Below are positions 25,203 to 35,408 of a stretch of DNA of 64,000 nt, in pieces. The stretch comes from Microbacterium sp. ET2 (GTDB taxonomy: Bacteria; Actinomycetota; Actinomycetes; Actinomycetales; Microbacteriaceae), in NCBI RefSeq assembly GCF_030347395.1, contig NZ_CP128170.1:2046001-2110000 (forward strand). The letters are read 5' to 3'. Under the pieces are notes generated by a model. The model saw only the letters and a list, made by a program, of their open reading frames with translations. It was not told the origin of the DNA and did not search any database. The position numbers and the translations under genes were made by a program. Each line of letters opens with the position of its first letter. Within the stretch, counting starts at the first letter, position 1.

Positions 25203-26812
25203 GGCTCGCCTCCGACATCCCGGCGGGAGAGGACCTCGCCGAGGGTGTGACGTCCCGTCTCGACCACGACCGGCGTCCCGCCGTACCCGGCGTCGGGAGG
25301 GGGCATGCCGGGAAGCGTCATCAGCTCGCCCTTGATCGTGATCTGCCCGCCGGAGTTGAAGCCGTTCGTGTAGAGCGAGCCGAGGAGCACGCCGCCGCCC
25401 GAGACGGACAGGCGGCACGGGGTGTAGATCAGCGAACGGACGCCGTCGAGGTTCGCGCCGTTGGTGTCGAAGTTCGTCGCGGTCGCGCCGAGCGGGCAGG
25501 TGGGCTTGGCGTCGGGCACCGTGTCCTCGGTGATGAACCACACGCGGGGCGAGGCACCCGGTGCCGAGGTCATCGTGAGACCGGTGGTGTTGTACCGCTT
25601 GGCCAGGAGCACGACGTGCGACGCCTTCAGCGCGGGTGCGGGGTTGCCGCCGGCGTTCGAGGTGAGGAGGTCGCAGGCGCGCGCGTCGACGACGACCGTG
25701 CCGGTGTAGTTGGCGAGGTCCTTCCAGCCCTGGTTGGCGAACGTGCCGTTGTTCTCGTTGAAGTAGCGGCACGAGGTGGTGCTCATGTCCGACACCTTGC
25801 GGAGGGTGACGACGACGGCGCCCGGCCAGTCCTCCGGCTTGTACGTGTAGTCGATCCAGCCGGGGAGGGCGGGCGGCTCGACGACGGGGATGCTGTCGCT
25901 GTTCACCACGCCGCCGTCGATGCGGCCGCCCGACCCGATCGAGGGCGTAAGCCCGGCGGGCAGGGTGACGCTGCCTTCGACCACGCGGCTGTTGACGGTG
26001 ACGGCACCGCCGGCGACGACGTTCGCGTGCAGCCGGGCGCCCGACCACAGCAGGTCGACCGCGCCGCCGGTGCGGACGGTGGAGAGGGGGGAGCCCGCGG
26101 GTCCGCCGATGCTGCTGTTGATGCGCGAGAGGCCCGTGCCCGCGGCGACGATGTCGCCGGTGACGGTGGTCGCTCCGCCGTTGAAGGTCACGGTGCCGCC
26201 GACGTAGATGTCGCCGGCGACGTTGCACCCGTCGGAGGAGGTGACATCGCCGCCGACGATGAGGTTCCCCGGCACCGTGAGCCGGCAGCCGAAGGGCCCT
26301 TTGACCGAGACGATCTGGGGCTCGTTGCCGCCGTGCGCGAGGAGGGTCACCTGGCCCATGGACGACCCTTCGTAGATCACCAGTCCGACCGGGGTGAGCG
26401 ACGGATCGATCACCTCGGTGGTCTCGGGGACCAGCCGGTGCACCGCCTGGACGGTCGTCGACGTGCCGCCCGCCGTGCCCGTGGCCTCAAGGGTGACGCT
26501 CGTCATCGCGTCGTCGCACGTGACGCGGGCGGTGTAGGCGGCGCCCCCGCCGCTGCCGGGCAGCGTGCCGTCGGGGACGGTCGCCGCGCACACCTCGCCC
26601 GCCTTGGCGGCGGCGACGGCGGCCGCCATGCCGGCGTCGGCGGCGGCCTGCGCCTGGAGCGTGCCCCGCACGTCGACGGTCGTGCGGGTCGTGTTCATCA
26701 CCGCGGCCGACAGGGCGACGGTCAGGAGGCCGAGGACCAGCGCGACGATCACGACGGAGATGAGGGCCGCACCGTCGTCTCCCGGCCGCTCGTCCGTCCG
26801 GGTCACCAGCAT
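25199..26812 (-). CDS. Large PilX-like pilus-associated protein
   Basis: 537 residues. N-terminal basic stretch and membrane helix (GAALISVVIVALVLGLLTVALSAAVM) like PilX-type minor pilins without a Glu5, then an extended Gly/Val/Thr-rich region (~120-330) that looks like a beta-helix. Its repeats are of the kind GNLIVGGDVTSSDGC and GDIYVGGTVTFNGGA. The C-terminal domain carries several Cys (CRYFNENNG, CDLL, CPLG, CRLS), which suggests disulfides. In other bacteria large beta-rich minor pilins sit at the pilus tip as adhesins; that role is inferred. The ATG lies inside the end of the preceding gene. Confidence 0.75.
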   Translation of the reverse strand: MLVTRTDERPGDDGAALISVVIVALVLGLLTVALSAAVMNTTRTTVDVRGTLQAQAAADAGMAAAVAAAKAGEVCAATVPDGTLPGSGGGAAYTARVTCDDAMTSVTLEATGTAGGTSTTVQAVHRLVPETTEVIDPSLTPVGLVIYEGSSMGQVTLLAHGGNEPQIVSVKGPFGCRLTVPGNLIVGGDVTSSDGCNVAGDIYVGGTVTFNGGATTVTGDIVAAGTGLSRINSSIGGPAGSPLSTVRTGGAVDLLWSGARLHANVVAGGAVTVNSRVVEGSVTLPAGLTPSIGSGGRIDGGVVNSDSIPVVEPPALPGWIDYTYKPEDWPGAVVVTLRKVSDMSTTSCRYFNENNGTFANQGWKDLANYTGTVVVDARACDLLTSNAGGNPAPALKASHVVLLAKRYNTTGLTMTSAPGASPRVWFITEDTVPDAKPTCPLGATATNFDTNGANLDGVRSLIYTPCRLSVSGGGVLLGSLYTNGFNSGGQITIKGELMTLPGMPPPDAGYGGTPVVVETGRHTLGEVLSRRDVGGEP

Positions 26813-27426
26813 CGGACCGCCTCCTCGGTCTGCGCGAGGGCGGTCGCCGTGCCCGTGATGGTCGCGCTGCTCCGCGCGCTCACCGAGGGCTGTTCCGAGA
26901 CGACGACGGTGAGCGCCCACGAGAGTCGGCCGTCGGCGAGGGTGAAGACGGGGATGTCGGCGCCGGTGGCGTCTTCGGCGTGCTCGATGCGCTCGGCGAG
27001 GGCGCCCCAGCCGGTGGCAGGGGAGGGCGCGGTCGCGGCCGGGCCGAGGGGCGCGTAGGTCGTGACCCGGAACTCCGGGCGACCGTCGGCGCCGGCGCGC
27101 CGGCCCGCGGCATCCGTCGTCTCCAGGTCGACCACCGCCCAGGCGCGGCACTCCCACCCGGCATCTCCGGTGGCGACCAGCGCGCGGACGACGGTGCCGT
27201 CCTGCTGCACGGCGGCGGCGTTGCGGATGCTCGTGGTGAGCGCGGTGCTGATGGCCTGGGCGCGACCCGTCGCCAGGTCGCGGTCGCGCGTGGCGGCGTT
27301 GGCCTGCAGGGTGGTCACGAAGATCGTGCCGATGAGGCTGAGGATGAGGCCGCCGACGAAGACCGTGACGAGCAGCTCGACCAGGGTGATCCCGTCGTCG
27401 GAGTCGTGGCGAACGCGAGCGGTCAT
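26803..27426 (-). CDS. Minor pilin, PilW-like
   Basis: 207 residues. A type III prepilin-like N-terminus DDGITLVELLVTVFVGG has the Gly-1 cleavage site and Glu5, followed by a hydrophobic helix. The remaining soluble domain is beta-rich with WECRAWAVVDLETTD. The ATG overlaps the pilV stop (ATGA). It is probably a pilus-priming minor pilin. Confidence 0.82.
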   Translation of the reverse strand: MTARVRHDSDDGITLVELLVTVFVGGLILSLIGTIFVTTLQANAATRDRDLATGRAQAISTALTTSIRNAAAVQQDGTVVRALVATGDAGWECRAWAVVDLETTDAAGRRAGADGRPEFRVTTYAPLGPAATAPSPATGWGALAERIEHAEDATGADIPVFTLADGRLSWALTVVVSEQPSVSARSSATITGTATALAQTEEAVRCW

Positions 27427-27842
27427 GGCGCCAGCACCACGATCTGCGTGGCCATCGTGACGAGCGCTGCCGTGCTTCCGACCGTCGTGTCGCGGACGGC
27501 GACGGTCGCGGTGACGGTCGAGGGGAAGGTCGCCGGGCACGTGGCGACGGTCAGGTCGGCCACCAGGTCGGATGCCGCGGGCGCGGCGGTCGTGCCGGCG
27601 GCGCCGCGGACGGCGGCGCAGGAGTTGGCCGCGTGGTCGGGGAAGAGCTCGCGGAGGGCGGCGAGCTCGCCGGAGGCGAGAGCCTGGGCCGTGACGGTGT
27701 CGCGGTTGCCCGCGCTCAGCTTCGTGGCCTGGATCGCCAGAGGCAGGATCGCCATCGCGATGACCGCGAACAGCAGCATCGCGACCACGACCTCGACGAG
27801 GCCGAAGCCGTCGTCGAGGTCGTGATCGCGTTCGCCGCGCAT
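27423..27842 (-). CDS. Minor pilin, PilV-like
   Basis: 139 residues. The N-terminal prepilin signal is DDGFGLVEVVVAMLLFAVI (cleavage after Gly, Glu5 present). A small soluble domain has two Cys (NSCAAV and TCPATF). It is separated from pilA by a strong hairpin and overlaps the following minor pilin by 4 bp. Minor pilins of this type prime assembly. Confidence 0.82.
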   Translation of the reverse strand: MRGERDHDLDDGFGLVEVVVAMLLFAVIAMAILPLAIQATKLSAGNRDTVTAQALASGELAALRELFPDHAANSCAAVRGAAGTTAAPAASDLVADLTVATCPATFPSTVTATVAVRDTTVGSTAALVTMATQIVVLAP

Positions 27843-27874
27843 GCGCTGCGCCCTTCTTGAGGGAGGGGAATTAC

Positions 27875-27910
27875 GGCCGGGCGGTGGGATGGGGGATGGG
27901 CCGCCCGGCC
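27875..27910 (-). terminator. Hairpin between pilA and the minor pilin genes
   Basis: GGCCGGGCGG, 16 bp, CCGCCCGGCC: a perfect 10-bp stem starting 14 bp after the pilA stop. It probably partly terminates pilA transcripts, so the major pilin is made in excess over downstream proteins. Confidence 0.6.
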
Positions 27911-27924
27911 GGTATGGGTGATCG

Positions 27925-28302
27925 CTACGAACAACCAGGGCCGGACGTCTGGGACGTTTGGCCGGTCTTGCTCGCGGTGACGCAGAAGTTGTCGAGCGTC
28001 GGCGTCCCGGCTGCGGGGAGGGTCAGGGCGACCTTGATGCCATCCGCCGCGTCTTCAGACAGGTTCGACGGATCGGGCGCTTCACCCTTCGCAATCTCGG
28101 CTGCCACTTGCGAGGCGCCATTGGCAGCGGCCGTCCTCAGCGCATTCGTCTCCGCCTCGCTCTGAAGGTTCATGAACACCGGGATCGCGATCGCGGCGAG
28201 GATGCCGAGGATCACGACGACGACGATGAGTTCGATGAGGGAGAAGCCCGATTCGCCGGTCTCCTCCTTGCGACGCTTCAGGGCGTCCAGGTAGTGCTTC
28301 AT
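27925..28302 (-). CDS. pilA: Major type IV pilin PilA
   Basis: 125 residues. A 20-residue basic leader (MKHYLDALKRRKEETGESG) precedes the class a pilin core FSLIELIVVVVILGILAAIA, with Phe1 and Glu5, then a short soluble domain ending in a possible disulfide loop (CVTASK ... GPGC). The ATG at 28302 is chosen over an upstream in-frame start because the leader length fits. First gene of the minus-strand pilus operon. Three 11-bp-spaced TCAG repeats lie upstream. Confidence 0.93.
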   Translation of the reverse strand: MKHYLDALKRRKEETGESGFSLIELIVVVVILGILAAIAIPVFMNLQSEAETNALRTAAANGASQVAAEIAKGEAPDPSNLSEDAADGIKVALTLPAAGTPTLDNFCVTASKTGQTSQTSGPGCS

Positions 28303-28393
28303 GGGTTTCTCCGATGCTGGTGCAGTGTCCGACGCGGGCCCACCCCGCGTCATCCCACCCTGGCGATGCTGTTTCAAGCGATGCGTCGCACGG

Positions 28394-28421
28394 AGTCAGC
28401 CCTTCCTCAGGGTTCGCTCAG
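28394..28421. promoter_or_regulatory. 11-bp-period direct repeats upstream of pilA
   Basis: AGTCAG (28394), CCTCAG (28405) and GCTCAG (28416) repeat every 11 bp, about 90-120 bp before pilA. The same NCTCAG word is repeated before pilB. The 11-bp period is what OmpR-type tandem binding produces. Confidence 0.45.
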
Positions 28422-28439
28422 GACGGCTCGTCGCGAGAA

Positions 28440-28460
28440 GTTGAGCCGACGCATATCAAG
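28440..28460. promoter_or_regulatory. Upstream HAIR-like element (HspR site)
   Basis: GTTGAGC, 7 bp, TATCAAG resembles the HspR operator CTTGAGT-N7-ACTCAAG with intact TTGAG and TCAAG cores. It lies just upstream of the dnaK -35 box. Confidence 0.55.
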
Positions 28461-28465
28461 TTCAT

Positions 28466-28513
28466 TTGACGCCGATCACCGCGCCGCGTAGTCTTGAGTC
28501 ATCGCGGCTCAAC
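28466..28513 (+). promoter_or_regulatory. dnaK promoter with overlapping HAIR operator
   Basis: -35 TTGACG (28466-28471), a 17-bp spacer and -10 TAGTCT (28489-28494) form a good sigma70-type promoter. The HAIR element CTTGAGT-CATCGCG-GCTCAAC (28493-28513) begins within the -10 box, so bound HspR would block initiation. Confidence 0.75.
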
Positions 28514-28565
28514 CCGCGAGAAGACTTCATGACAACGCCCCGGGTCGAGGCTCTCGGCCCCGTGA

Positions 28566-30452
<1,887 letters not shown>

Positions 30453-30454
30453 CC

Positions 30455-31084
30455 ATGGCCAAGGACAAGGACGACCCCACGGTTCCCGGGCCTGACCCCG
30501 AGGACGGTTCGGCGCCCGAGTCGGCAGACGCCTCACCGAACGCGTCGGCGGACGCGGCGAACGCGGAGGACGACGACTTCACCGTCGACGACATCCTCGG
30601 CGCCGCCCAGTCCGCCGACGCGGCGGCCGCGGATGACACCGACGCCGTCGCCGACCGCGTCGAGGCTCTGGAATCGCAGCTGCTCACCGATCTGAAGCGC
30701 CTGCAGGCGGAGTACGCCAACTATCGCCGCCGCACCGAGGACCAGCGCGAGGTCGAGATCGAGCGTGCCAAGGGCGCGGCCGCCAAGGGCCTCATCCCGG
30801 TGCTCGACGACCTCGACCGTGCGGCCAAGCACGGCGATCTCGTGGAGGGCACGCCCTTCGCCGCCATCGCCGACAAGGTGCGGGCTGTCGTCGAGCGCAT
30901 GGGTGTGGAGGCGTACGGCGCCGCCGGCGAGACGTTCGACCCGCAGCAGCACGAGGCGATCTTCCAGCAGCCGACCCCCGGTGCGACGGAGGCGACGATC
31001 CTCGAGGTGGTCGAGACGGGCTACCGGCTCGGCTCGGTCGAGCTGCGTCCCGCCAAGGTCGTCGTCGCGGTTCCGGCAGAGTAG
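30455..31084 (+). CDS. grpE: Nucleotide exchange factor GrpE
   Basis: 209 residues. Releases ADP from DnaK. A long acidic, disordered N-terminus (~1-70) leads into the coiled coil (LTDLKRLQAEYANYRRRTEDQREVEIERAKG) and the C-terminal beta domain with the family motif GVEAYGAAGETFDPQQHEAI and VETGYRLG. It starts 2 bp after the dnaK stop. Confidence 0.95.
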   Translation: MAKDKDDPTVPGPDPEDGSAPESADASPNASADAANAEDDDFTVDDILGAAQSADAAAADDTDAVADRVEALESQLLTDLKRLQAEYANYRRRTEDQREVEIERAKGAAAKGLIPVLDDLDRAAKHGDLVEGTPFAAIADKVRAVVERMGVEAYGAAGETFDPQQHEAIFQQPTPGATEATILEVVETGYRLGSVELRPAKVVVAVPAE

Positions 31085-31096
31085 GCCGGAGGCGCC

Positions 31097-32089
31097 ATGG
31101 CCAGCCAGGACTGGTTCGAGAAGGACTTCTACAAGGTGCTGGGGGTCTCCAAGGAGGTCTCCGACGCCGATCTGAAGAAGACCTACCGCAAGCTCGCGCG
31201 GCAGTACCACCCCGATTCCAAGCCGGGGGATGCCGCGGCCGAGGCGAAGTTCAAAGAGATCAGCGAAGCGTACGCGGTACTCTCCGACCCGGAGCAGCGT
31301 GCCGAGTACGACCAGATCCGTGCCATGGGCTCGGGCGCCCGCTTCACCGCGGGCGGCCCGGGCGCCGGCGGGTTCGAAGACGTCTTCAGCGCGTTCGGTC
31401 AGGGTCGCGGCGGCGGCCGCTACGAGTCCGCCGACTTCGACGACATCTTCGCGATGTTCAACCAGCAGCAGGGCGGCAGCTTCGGCTCGGGCCGGTTCGG
31501 GCAGCCCACCGGCGGCTTCCGCGGGTTCGGCGGTCCGACCCGCGGGGCAGACGTCACGGCCCGCACGACCATCGACTTCGTCACCGCGACGAAGGGCGAG
31601 ACGATCACCCTCCAGGGCGAGGACGGCAAGCCGTTCAAGGTGAAGATCCCTGCCGGCGTCGCCGACGGGCAGCGCATCCGCCTCCGCGGTCGCGGGCGCC
31701 CCTCGCCCGACGGCGGCGAGAACGGTGACATCGTTGTGCAGGTGACCGTGCGCCCCCACCCCGTGTTCACCCGCGAGGGACTGAACCTGCGGGTGGTGGT
31801 GCCGGTGACCTTCACCGAAGCCGCTCTCGGCGCCACGATCGAGGTCCCCACGCTCGGTGGAGACCCGGTGAAGCTGCGCGTCGCGCCGGGCACCCCGTCG
31901 GGCCGCGTGCTGCGCGTCAAGGGGCGCGGCGTCGCGACCCAGAAGGGGACCGGCGATCTTCTCGCCGAGGTGCAGGTGGTCGTCCCGTCGCACCTGGAGG
32001 GTGCGGCGCGCGAAGCGCTCGAGCGCTTCCACGAGGTGGAGCCGAAGGAGAACCCGCGGGCAGACCTCATGGCCAAAGCGCGCGGCTGA
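31097..32089 (+). CDS. dnaJ: DnaJ-class co-chaperone without zinc finger
   Basis: 330 residues. The J domain (~8-75) has YHPDSKPGD with the HPD tripeptide that stimulates DnaK ATPase. A Gly/Phe-rich linker (~80-155) and two C-terminal beta-barrel substrate domains follow. The CxxCxGxG zinc repeats of classical DnaJ are absent, so this is the type II (CbpA/DnaJ1-like) form often seen in actinobacterial dnaK operons. It lies 12 bp after grpE. Confidence 0.93.
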   Translation: MASQDWFEKDFYKVLGVSKEVSDADLKKTYRKLARQYHPDSKPGDAAAEAKFKEISEAYAVLSDPEQRAEYDQIRAMGSGARFTAGGPGAGGFEDVFSAFGQGRGGGRYESADFDDIFAMFNQQQGGSFGSGRFGQPTGGFRGFGGPTRGADVTARTTIDFVTATKGETITLQGEDGKPFKVKIPAGVADGQRIRLRGRGRPSPDGGENGDIVVQVTVRPHPVFTREGLNLRVVVPVTFTEAALGATIEVPTLGGDPVKLRVAPGTPSGRVLRVKGRGVATQKGTGDLLAEVQVVVPSHLEGAAREALERFHEVEPKENPRADLMAKARG

Positions 32090-32103
32090 CACAGGAGGGA
32101 CGG

Positions 32104-32565
32104 ATGACGGACCACGTCGACATCGACGGTGACGCGCCGATCTTCGCGATCGCCGCGGCAGCGGAGCTGTCGGGCATGCACCCGCAGACGCTGCGTCAGT
32201 ACGACCGACTCGGTCTCGTCGTCCCCGCCCGCACGCAGGGCGGCTCCCGCCGCTACTCGCTCCGACACGTCGAGCAGCTGCGGGAGGTGGCCCGGCTGTC
32301 GGCCGACGGCATGAGCCTGCCGGCGATCGCTCGGCTCATCTCGCTCGAGCAGCGCGTGCACGATCTCACCCGGCGGGTGCGCGATCTCGAGCAGCAGCTC
32401 GAGATCGAACGCCAGTCACGCCCCGGAGCGCGGGTCTTCGCCGCGGGAGCGACCGGATCGGTCGTGACCCTCCGACACGGCACGCGCGTGCGCCGCGCCA
32501 CCGAGCTGGTGGTCTGGCGCCCGCGTCATCCGCTCTCTCCCGGCGCCGAAGACGAGTCGGCCTAG
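32104..32565 (+). CDS. hspR: Heat-shock repressor HspR (MerR family)
   Basis: 153 residues. The winged-helix motif FAIAAAAELSGMHPQTLRQYDRLGLVVPARTQGGSRRYS is the HspR/MerR DNA-binding head, followed by a coiled coil (VHDLTRRVRDLEQQLEIERQ). HspR represses dnaK and clpB by binding HAIR elements, with DnaK as co-repressor in Streptomyces. HAIR sites lie before both genes in this window. It is the last gene of its operon and overlaps the convergent DUF2252 gene by 4 bp. Confidence 0.93.
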   Translation: MTDHVDIDGDAPIFAIAAAAELSGMHPQTLRQYDRLGLVVPARTQGGSRRYSLRHVEQLREVARLSADGMSLPAIARLISLEQRVHDLTRRVRDLEQQLEIERQSRPGARVFAAGATGSVVTLRHGTRVRRATELVVWRPRHPLSPGAEDESA

Positions 32566-33926
32566 CTTTCCGTCACCTGCGTGATCGACCGGTGGCGCCG
32601 GAAGGCCTCCCAGTCCTGGTACGACAGATCGGCGTAGGCGTAGGCCCACTCGACGATGGCGTCCTCGAACCGCGTTCCGCCCCCGACGTAGCCCGCGGCC
32701 GTCGCCCCCGTCGGCGATTGCCCGTGGGCGCGCGCCAGCGTCGCCGCGCACGCCATGGCGTACCAGCGGAACGGCTTGTCCTCCATCGCCTCGGCGTCGA
32801 AGCCGCCCTTCATGTCGTGGAACTGCCGCACGTAGAAGTCCCGTCGCGCGCCGGACGGCGACCGGCGGATGTGACCGAGGAAGGGGTCGGACACCGCCTG
32901 CAGGATGCGCTGCAGCGCGACCACCCGCCCCCCGTTGCCGTAGGTGTCGATGAAAGTGGCGACAGCCTCGGGCTGCGCGACGCACCCGTACTGCACGAGC
33001 ACGCTCTCGCCGGCCTCCTTCCCCTGGAGGAGGAGCACACCGCCGTCGCCGTCCTGAAGGGCGATCAGCAGACACCGGGTGCCGACGCTGCCGACGCCGA
33101 CCACGCGAGCGGAGACGTCGGCCATCACGTACTTCTGCAGCAGGACCCGGATGTCGACATTGACCGACAGTCGGTACTCGTCGAAGACCCGCCACGCCCG
33201 TTCCTCGTCGGCGGTCGTGAGGTGGGTCATCACGGGGGGATCGTCGAGGAGCGTCACGCGGCCGTGATCGTCGGTCGTCGTCAGCTTCCGCGCAGCCCGC
33301 GAACCGGTGCGCTTCTGCGCGGACTGCACCGCGCGCTCGACGACCGTCGCCGTCTCCTGATCGGTCGACCGGTGAGCTCCCAGCGCGTCGAAATGGTCGA
33401 AGTACCGCTCGAGCGGCGACCGTTTGGCGGCGGTGCGGAGGCCCCGCTGATAGGTGCGGACGGCCTGCCTCGCGGCATCCTCGATGACGGCGTCCGCCCG
33501 AGAGGTCGCGCGGCCGGCGATGACGACGCTGGTGACCAGCCGCTTGAGGTCCCACTCGAAGGGCGCCCAGGCCGACTCGTCGAAGTCGTTGAGGTCGAAC
33601 ACGAGGGTGCGCTGCGGTGAACCGTACAGGCCGAAGTTCGACAGGTGCGCGTCGCCGCAGGAGGCGACGAGGATGTTCGTGCTCGGGCCGCGCGACAGGT
33701 CGTCGGCCATGATCGCGGCGCTTCCCCGGTAGAACGCGAACGGGCTCGCCCCCATACGGGCGGTGCGCAGCGGCACCAGCTCCGGCACGCGATCGACGTC
33801 TTGCGCGTCGAGGACCGCCATCGGGTCTCGGTCAGTGGTCACGAGCTGGGCGAGCGCGGCACGGGGCGTCCGACCTGGCTCGACCTTGCCCTCCGCCGTG
33901 TGAGCCGACAGGCCCGGGGGTGGCAT
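32562..33926 (-). CDS. DUF2252 family protein
   Basis: 454 residues from the ATG at 33926; the open frame extends upstream but only with low-quality sequence. DUF2252 proteins have a kinase-like fold. Seen here are FYRGSAAIMADDL, SCGDAHLSNFGLYGSP, FDLNDFDESAWAPFEWDLKRL and VRQFHDMKGGFDAEAM. The HGD-like and DFD-like residues echo the aminoglycoside phosphotransferase fold. Substrate and role are unknown. It is divergent from the potassium channel gene. Confidence 0.85.
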   Translation of the reverse strand: MPPPGLSAHTAEGKVEPGRTPRAALAQLVTTDRDPMAVLDAQDVDRVPELVPLRTARMGASPFAFYRGSAAIMADDLSRGPSTNILVASCGDAHLSNFGLYGSPQRTLVFDLNDFDESAWAPFEWDLKRLVTSVVIAGRATSRADAVIEDAARQAVRTYQRGLRTAAKRSPLERYFDHFDALGAHRSTDQETATVVERAVQSAQKRTGSRAARKLTTTDDHGRVTLLDDPPVMTHLTTADEERAWRVFDEYRLSVNVDIRVLLQKYVMADVSARVVGVGSVGTRCLLIALQDGDGGVLLLQGKEAGESVLVQYGCVAQPEAVATFIDTYGNGGRVVALQRILQAVSDPFLGHIRRSPSGARRDFYVRQFHDMKGGFDAEAMEDKPFRWYAMACAATLARAHGQSPTGATAAGYVGGGTRFEDAIVEWAYAYADLSYQDWEAFRRHRSITQVTES

Positions 33927-34064
33927 CCATGGATCTCGAGGCACGGCGCCTCCTCTCGCCCGGCCGCATCGCCGCCTGATCAGACGGTACGGGATGGGGT
34001 CGCGCGCCGCCAGCATCGGCGTGCGCTCCCGGTCTCGAGCGACCTGCGCCGTTACTGTCGAGCC

Positions 34065-34781
34065 GTGACGCAAGAGCGGTGGCACCAGCTGACGTACTGG
34101 CCGCTGATCATCACGTCGCTGATCTTCATCGTCGTGTACTCCTGGCAGGTGATCGCCGACCTGCAGGGACCGGCCTACGCCGTCGCGCGCGTCGTCATCG
34201 CGGTGACGTGGGTCGTCTTCGCCGTCGATTACATCGTCCGGTTGGCCCTGGCGGATCCGCGCGGGAAGTGGTTCCGAGGGCACCTGTTCGACCTCGCCGT
34301 CGTGGCGATCCCCGCCCTTCGGCCGCTGCGGCTGCTTCGCGCGCTGACCGTCGTCAAGACGCTGCAGCGCACAGCCGGGTCGGCGATCCGCAACCGGGTG
34401 GCGATCTACGGTGCGGGTGCGGCGGCGATCCTCATCTGGATCGCCGCGCTCGCCGTCCTGGAGGCCGAGCGCGGGGCCCCCGGCGCCAACATCGAGAATT
34501 TCGGTGACGCCGTCTGGTGGGCCTTCGTCACGATCACCACCGTCGGCTACGGCGACTTCTACCCCGTCACCTGGTGGGGCCGCGTCGTGGCGGTGCTGCT
34601 GATGTGCGGTGGTATCGCGGTCGTCGGCGTCGTGACGGCGACGGTGTCGTCGTGGGTGATCGAGCGCGCGGCGGCGACCGTCGGCGACGACACCGAGCCG
34701 GCCACGCGAGGGCAGGTGCGCGAGCTCTCCCGGCAGCTGACGGCGGTCAGCGCCAAGCTCGGCGACCCGCCGGCGCGCTGA
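34065..34781 (+). CDS. Voltage-gated-type potassium channel
   Basis: 238 residues with six hydrophobic segments. An S4-like helix has regularly spaced Arg (RPLRLLRALTVVKTLQ). The pore has the canonical filter TVGYGD in a FVTITTVGYGDFYPV loop, followed by the last helix and a short cytoplasmic coiled tail. It is expected to conduct K+ across the membrane. The GTG start is 139 bp from the divergent DUF2252 start. Confidence 0.88.
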   Translation: MTQERWHQLTYWPLIITSLIFIVVYSWQVIADLQGPAYAVARVVIAVTWVVFAVDYIVRLALADPRGKWFRGHLFDLAVVAIPALRPLRLLRALTVVKTLQRTAGSAIRNRVAIYGAGAAAILIWIAALAVLEAERGAPGANIENFGDAVWWAFVTITTVGYGDFYPVTWWGRVVAVLLMCGGIAVVGVVTATVSSWVIERAAATVGDDTEPATRGQVRELSRQLTAVSAKLGDPPAR

Positions 34782-34803
34782 CCCGCGCGCCTAGGCTGAG
34801 GCG

Positions 34804-35361
34804 ATGGGCCCGGTTCTCGTCCTCATCGACATCCAGCGCGACTACTTCCCCGGCGGGCGCTTCCCCCTCGTGGATCCCGATGCCGCGGCGGAGCGTGCTG
34901 CGGAACTGCTCGTGGCCTTCCGCGCGGCGGGGCTCCCCGTCGTGCACGTGCGACACGAGTCATCCGGTTCGGGAAGCTTCCTCGAGGCCGGGACACCGGG
35001 AGCCGAGATCGACCCGCGGGTCGCCCCCGAGGGCGACGAGACGGTCGTCGTGAAGCACCACCCGAATGCGTTCTGGGGAGGGCTGCTCGGCGAGGCGCTC
35101 GCCGCCCATGCCGGTGCCCCGCTCGTCGTCGCCGGGATGATGACGAGCATGTGCGTCGACGCCAGCGTTCGCGCGGCATCCGATCTCGGCTGGGAGGTGA
35201 CGGTCGCCGCCGACGCCTGCGCCGCCCCCGACCTGGCCTTCGGTGGCGTCACCGTCGGCGGAGCCGACGTGCACGCGGCCTTCCTCGCCGCCCTCGCGAG
35301 CGCCTACGCCCGGGTCGAGCCGGTCGCCGCGGTGGTCGCCGCGCTGCGCGCCCCCGCCTGA
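34804..35361 (+). CDS. Isochorismatase-like cysteine hydrolase
   Basis: 185 residues. The cysteine hydrolase triad is visible: Asp in VLIDIQRDYFPGG, Lys in VVVKHHPNAF and nucleophile Cys in VAGMMTSMCVDASVRAA, with the cis-peptide MTS before it. Such enzymes hydrolyse amides (nicotinamidase/isochorismatase superfamily). The substrate is not predictable. It lies 22 bp after the channel gene. Confidence 0.87.
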   Translation: MGPVLVLIDIQRDYFPGGRFPLVDPDAAAERAAELLVAFRAAGLPVVHVRHESSGSGSFLEAGTPGAEIDPRVAPEGDETVVVKHHPNAFWGGLLGEALAAHAGAPLVVAGMMTSMCVDASVRAASDLGWEVTVAADACAAPDLAFGGVTVGGADVHAAFLAALASAYARVEPVAAVVAALRAPA

Positions 35362-35408
35362 TCGGCGCGCGCCGGGGCGCGCGCCCCGCGCCTCCCCCGA
35401 CCCGCTCG

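Noticed and set aside
24375..26228. 617-residue version of PilD
   Set aside because: The first ~340 residues are an out-of-frame reading of the PilX-like gene; the peptidase starts at the GTG at 25202.
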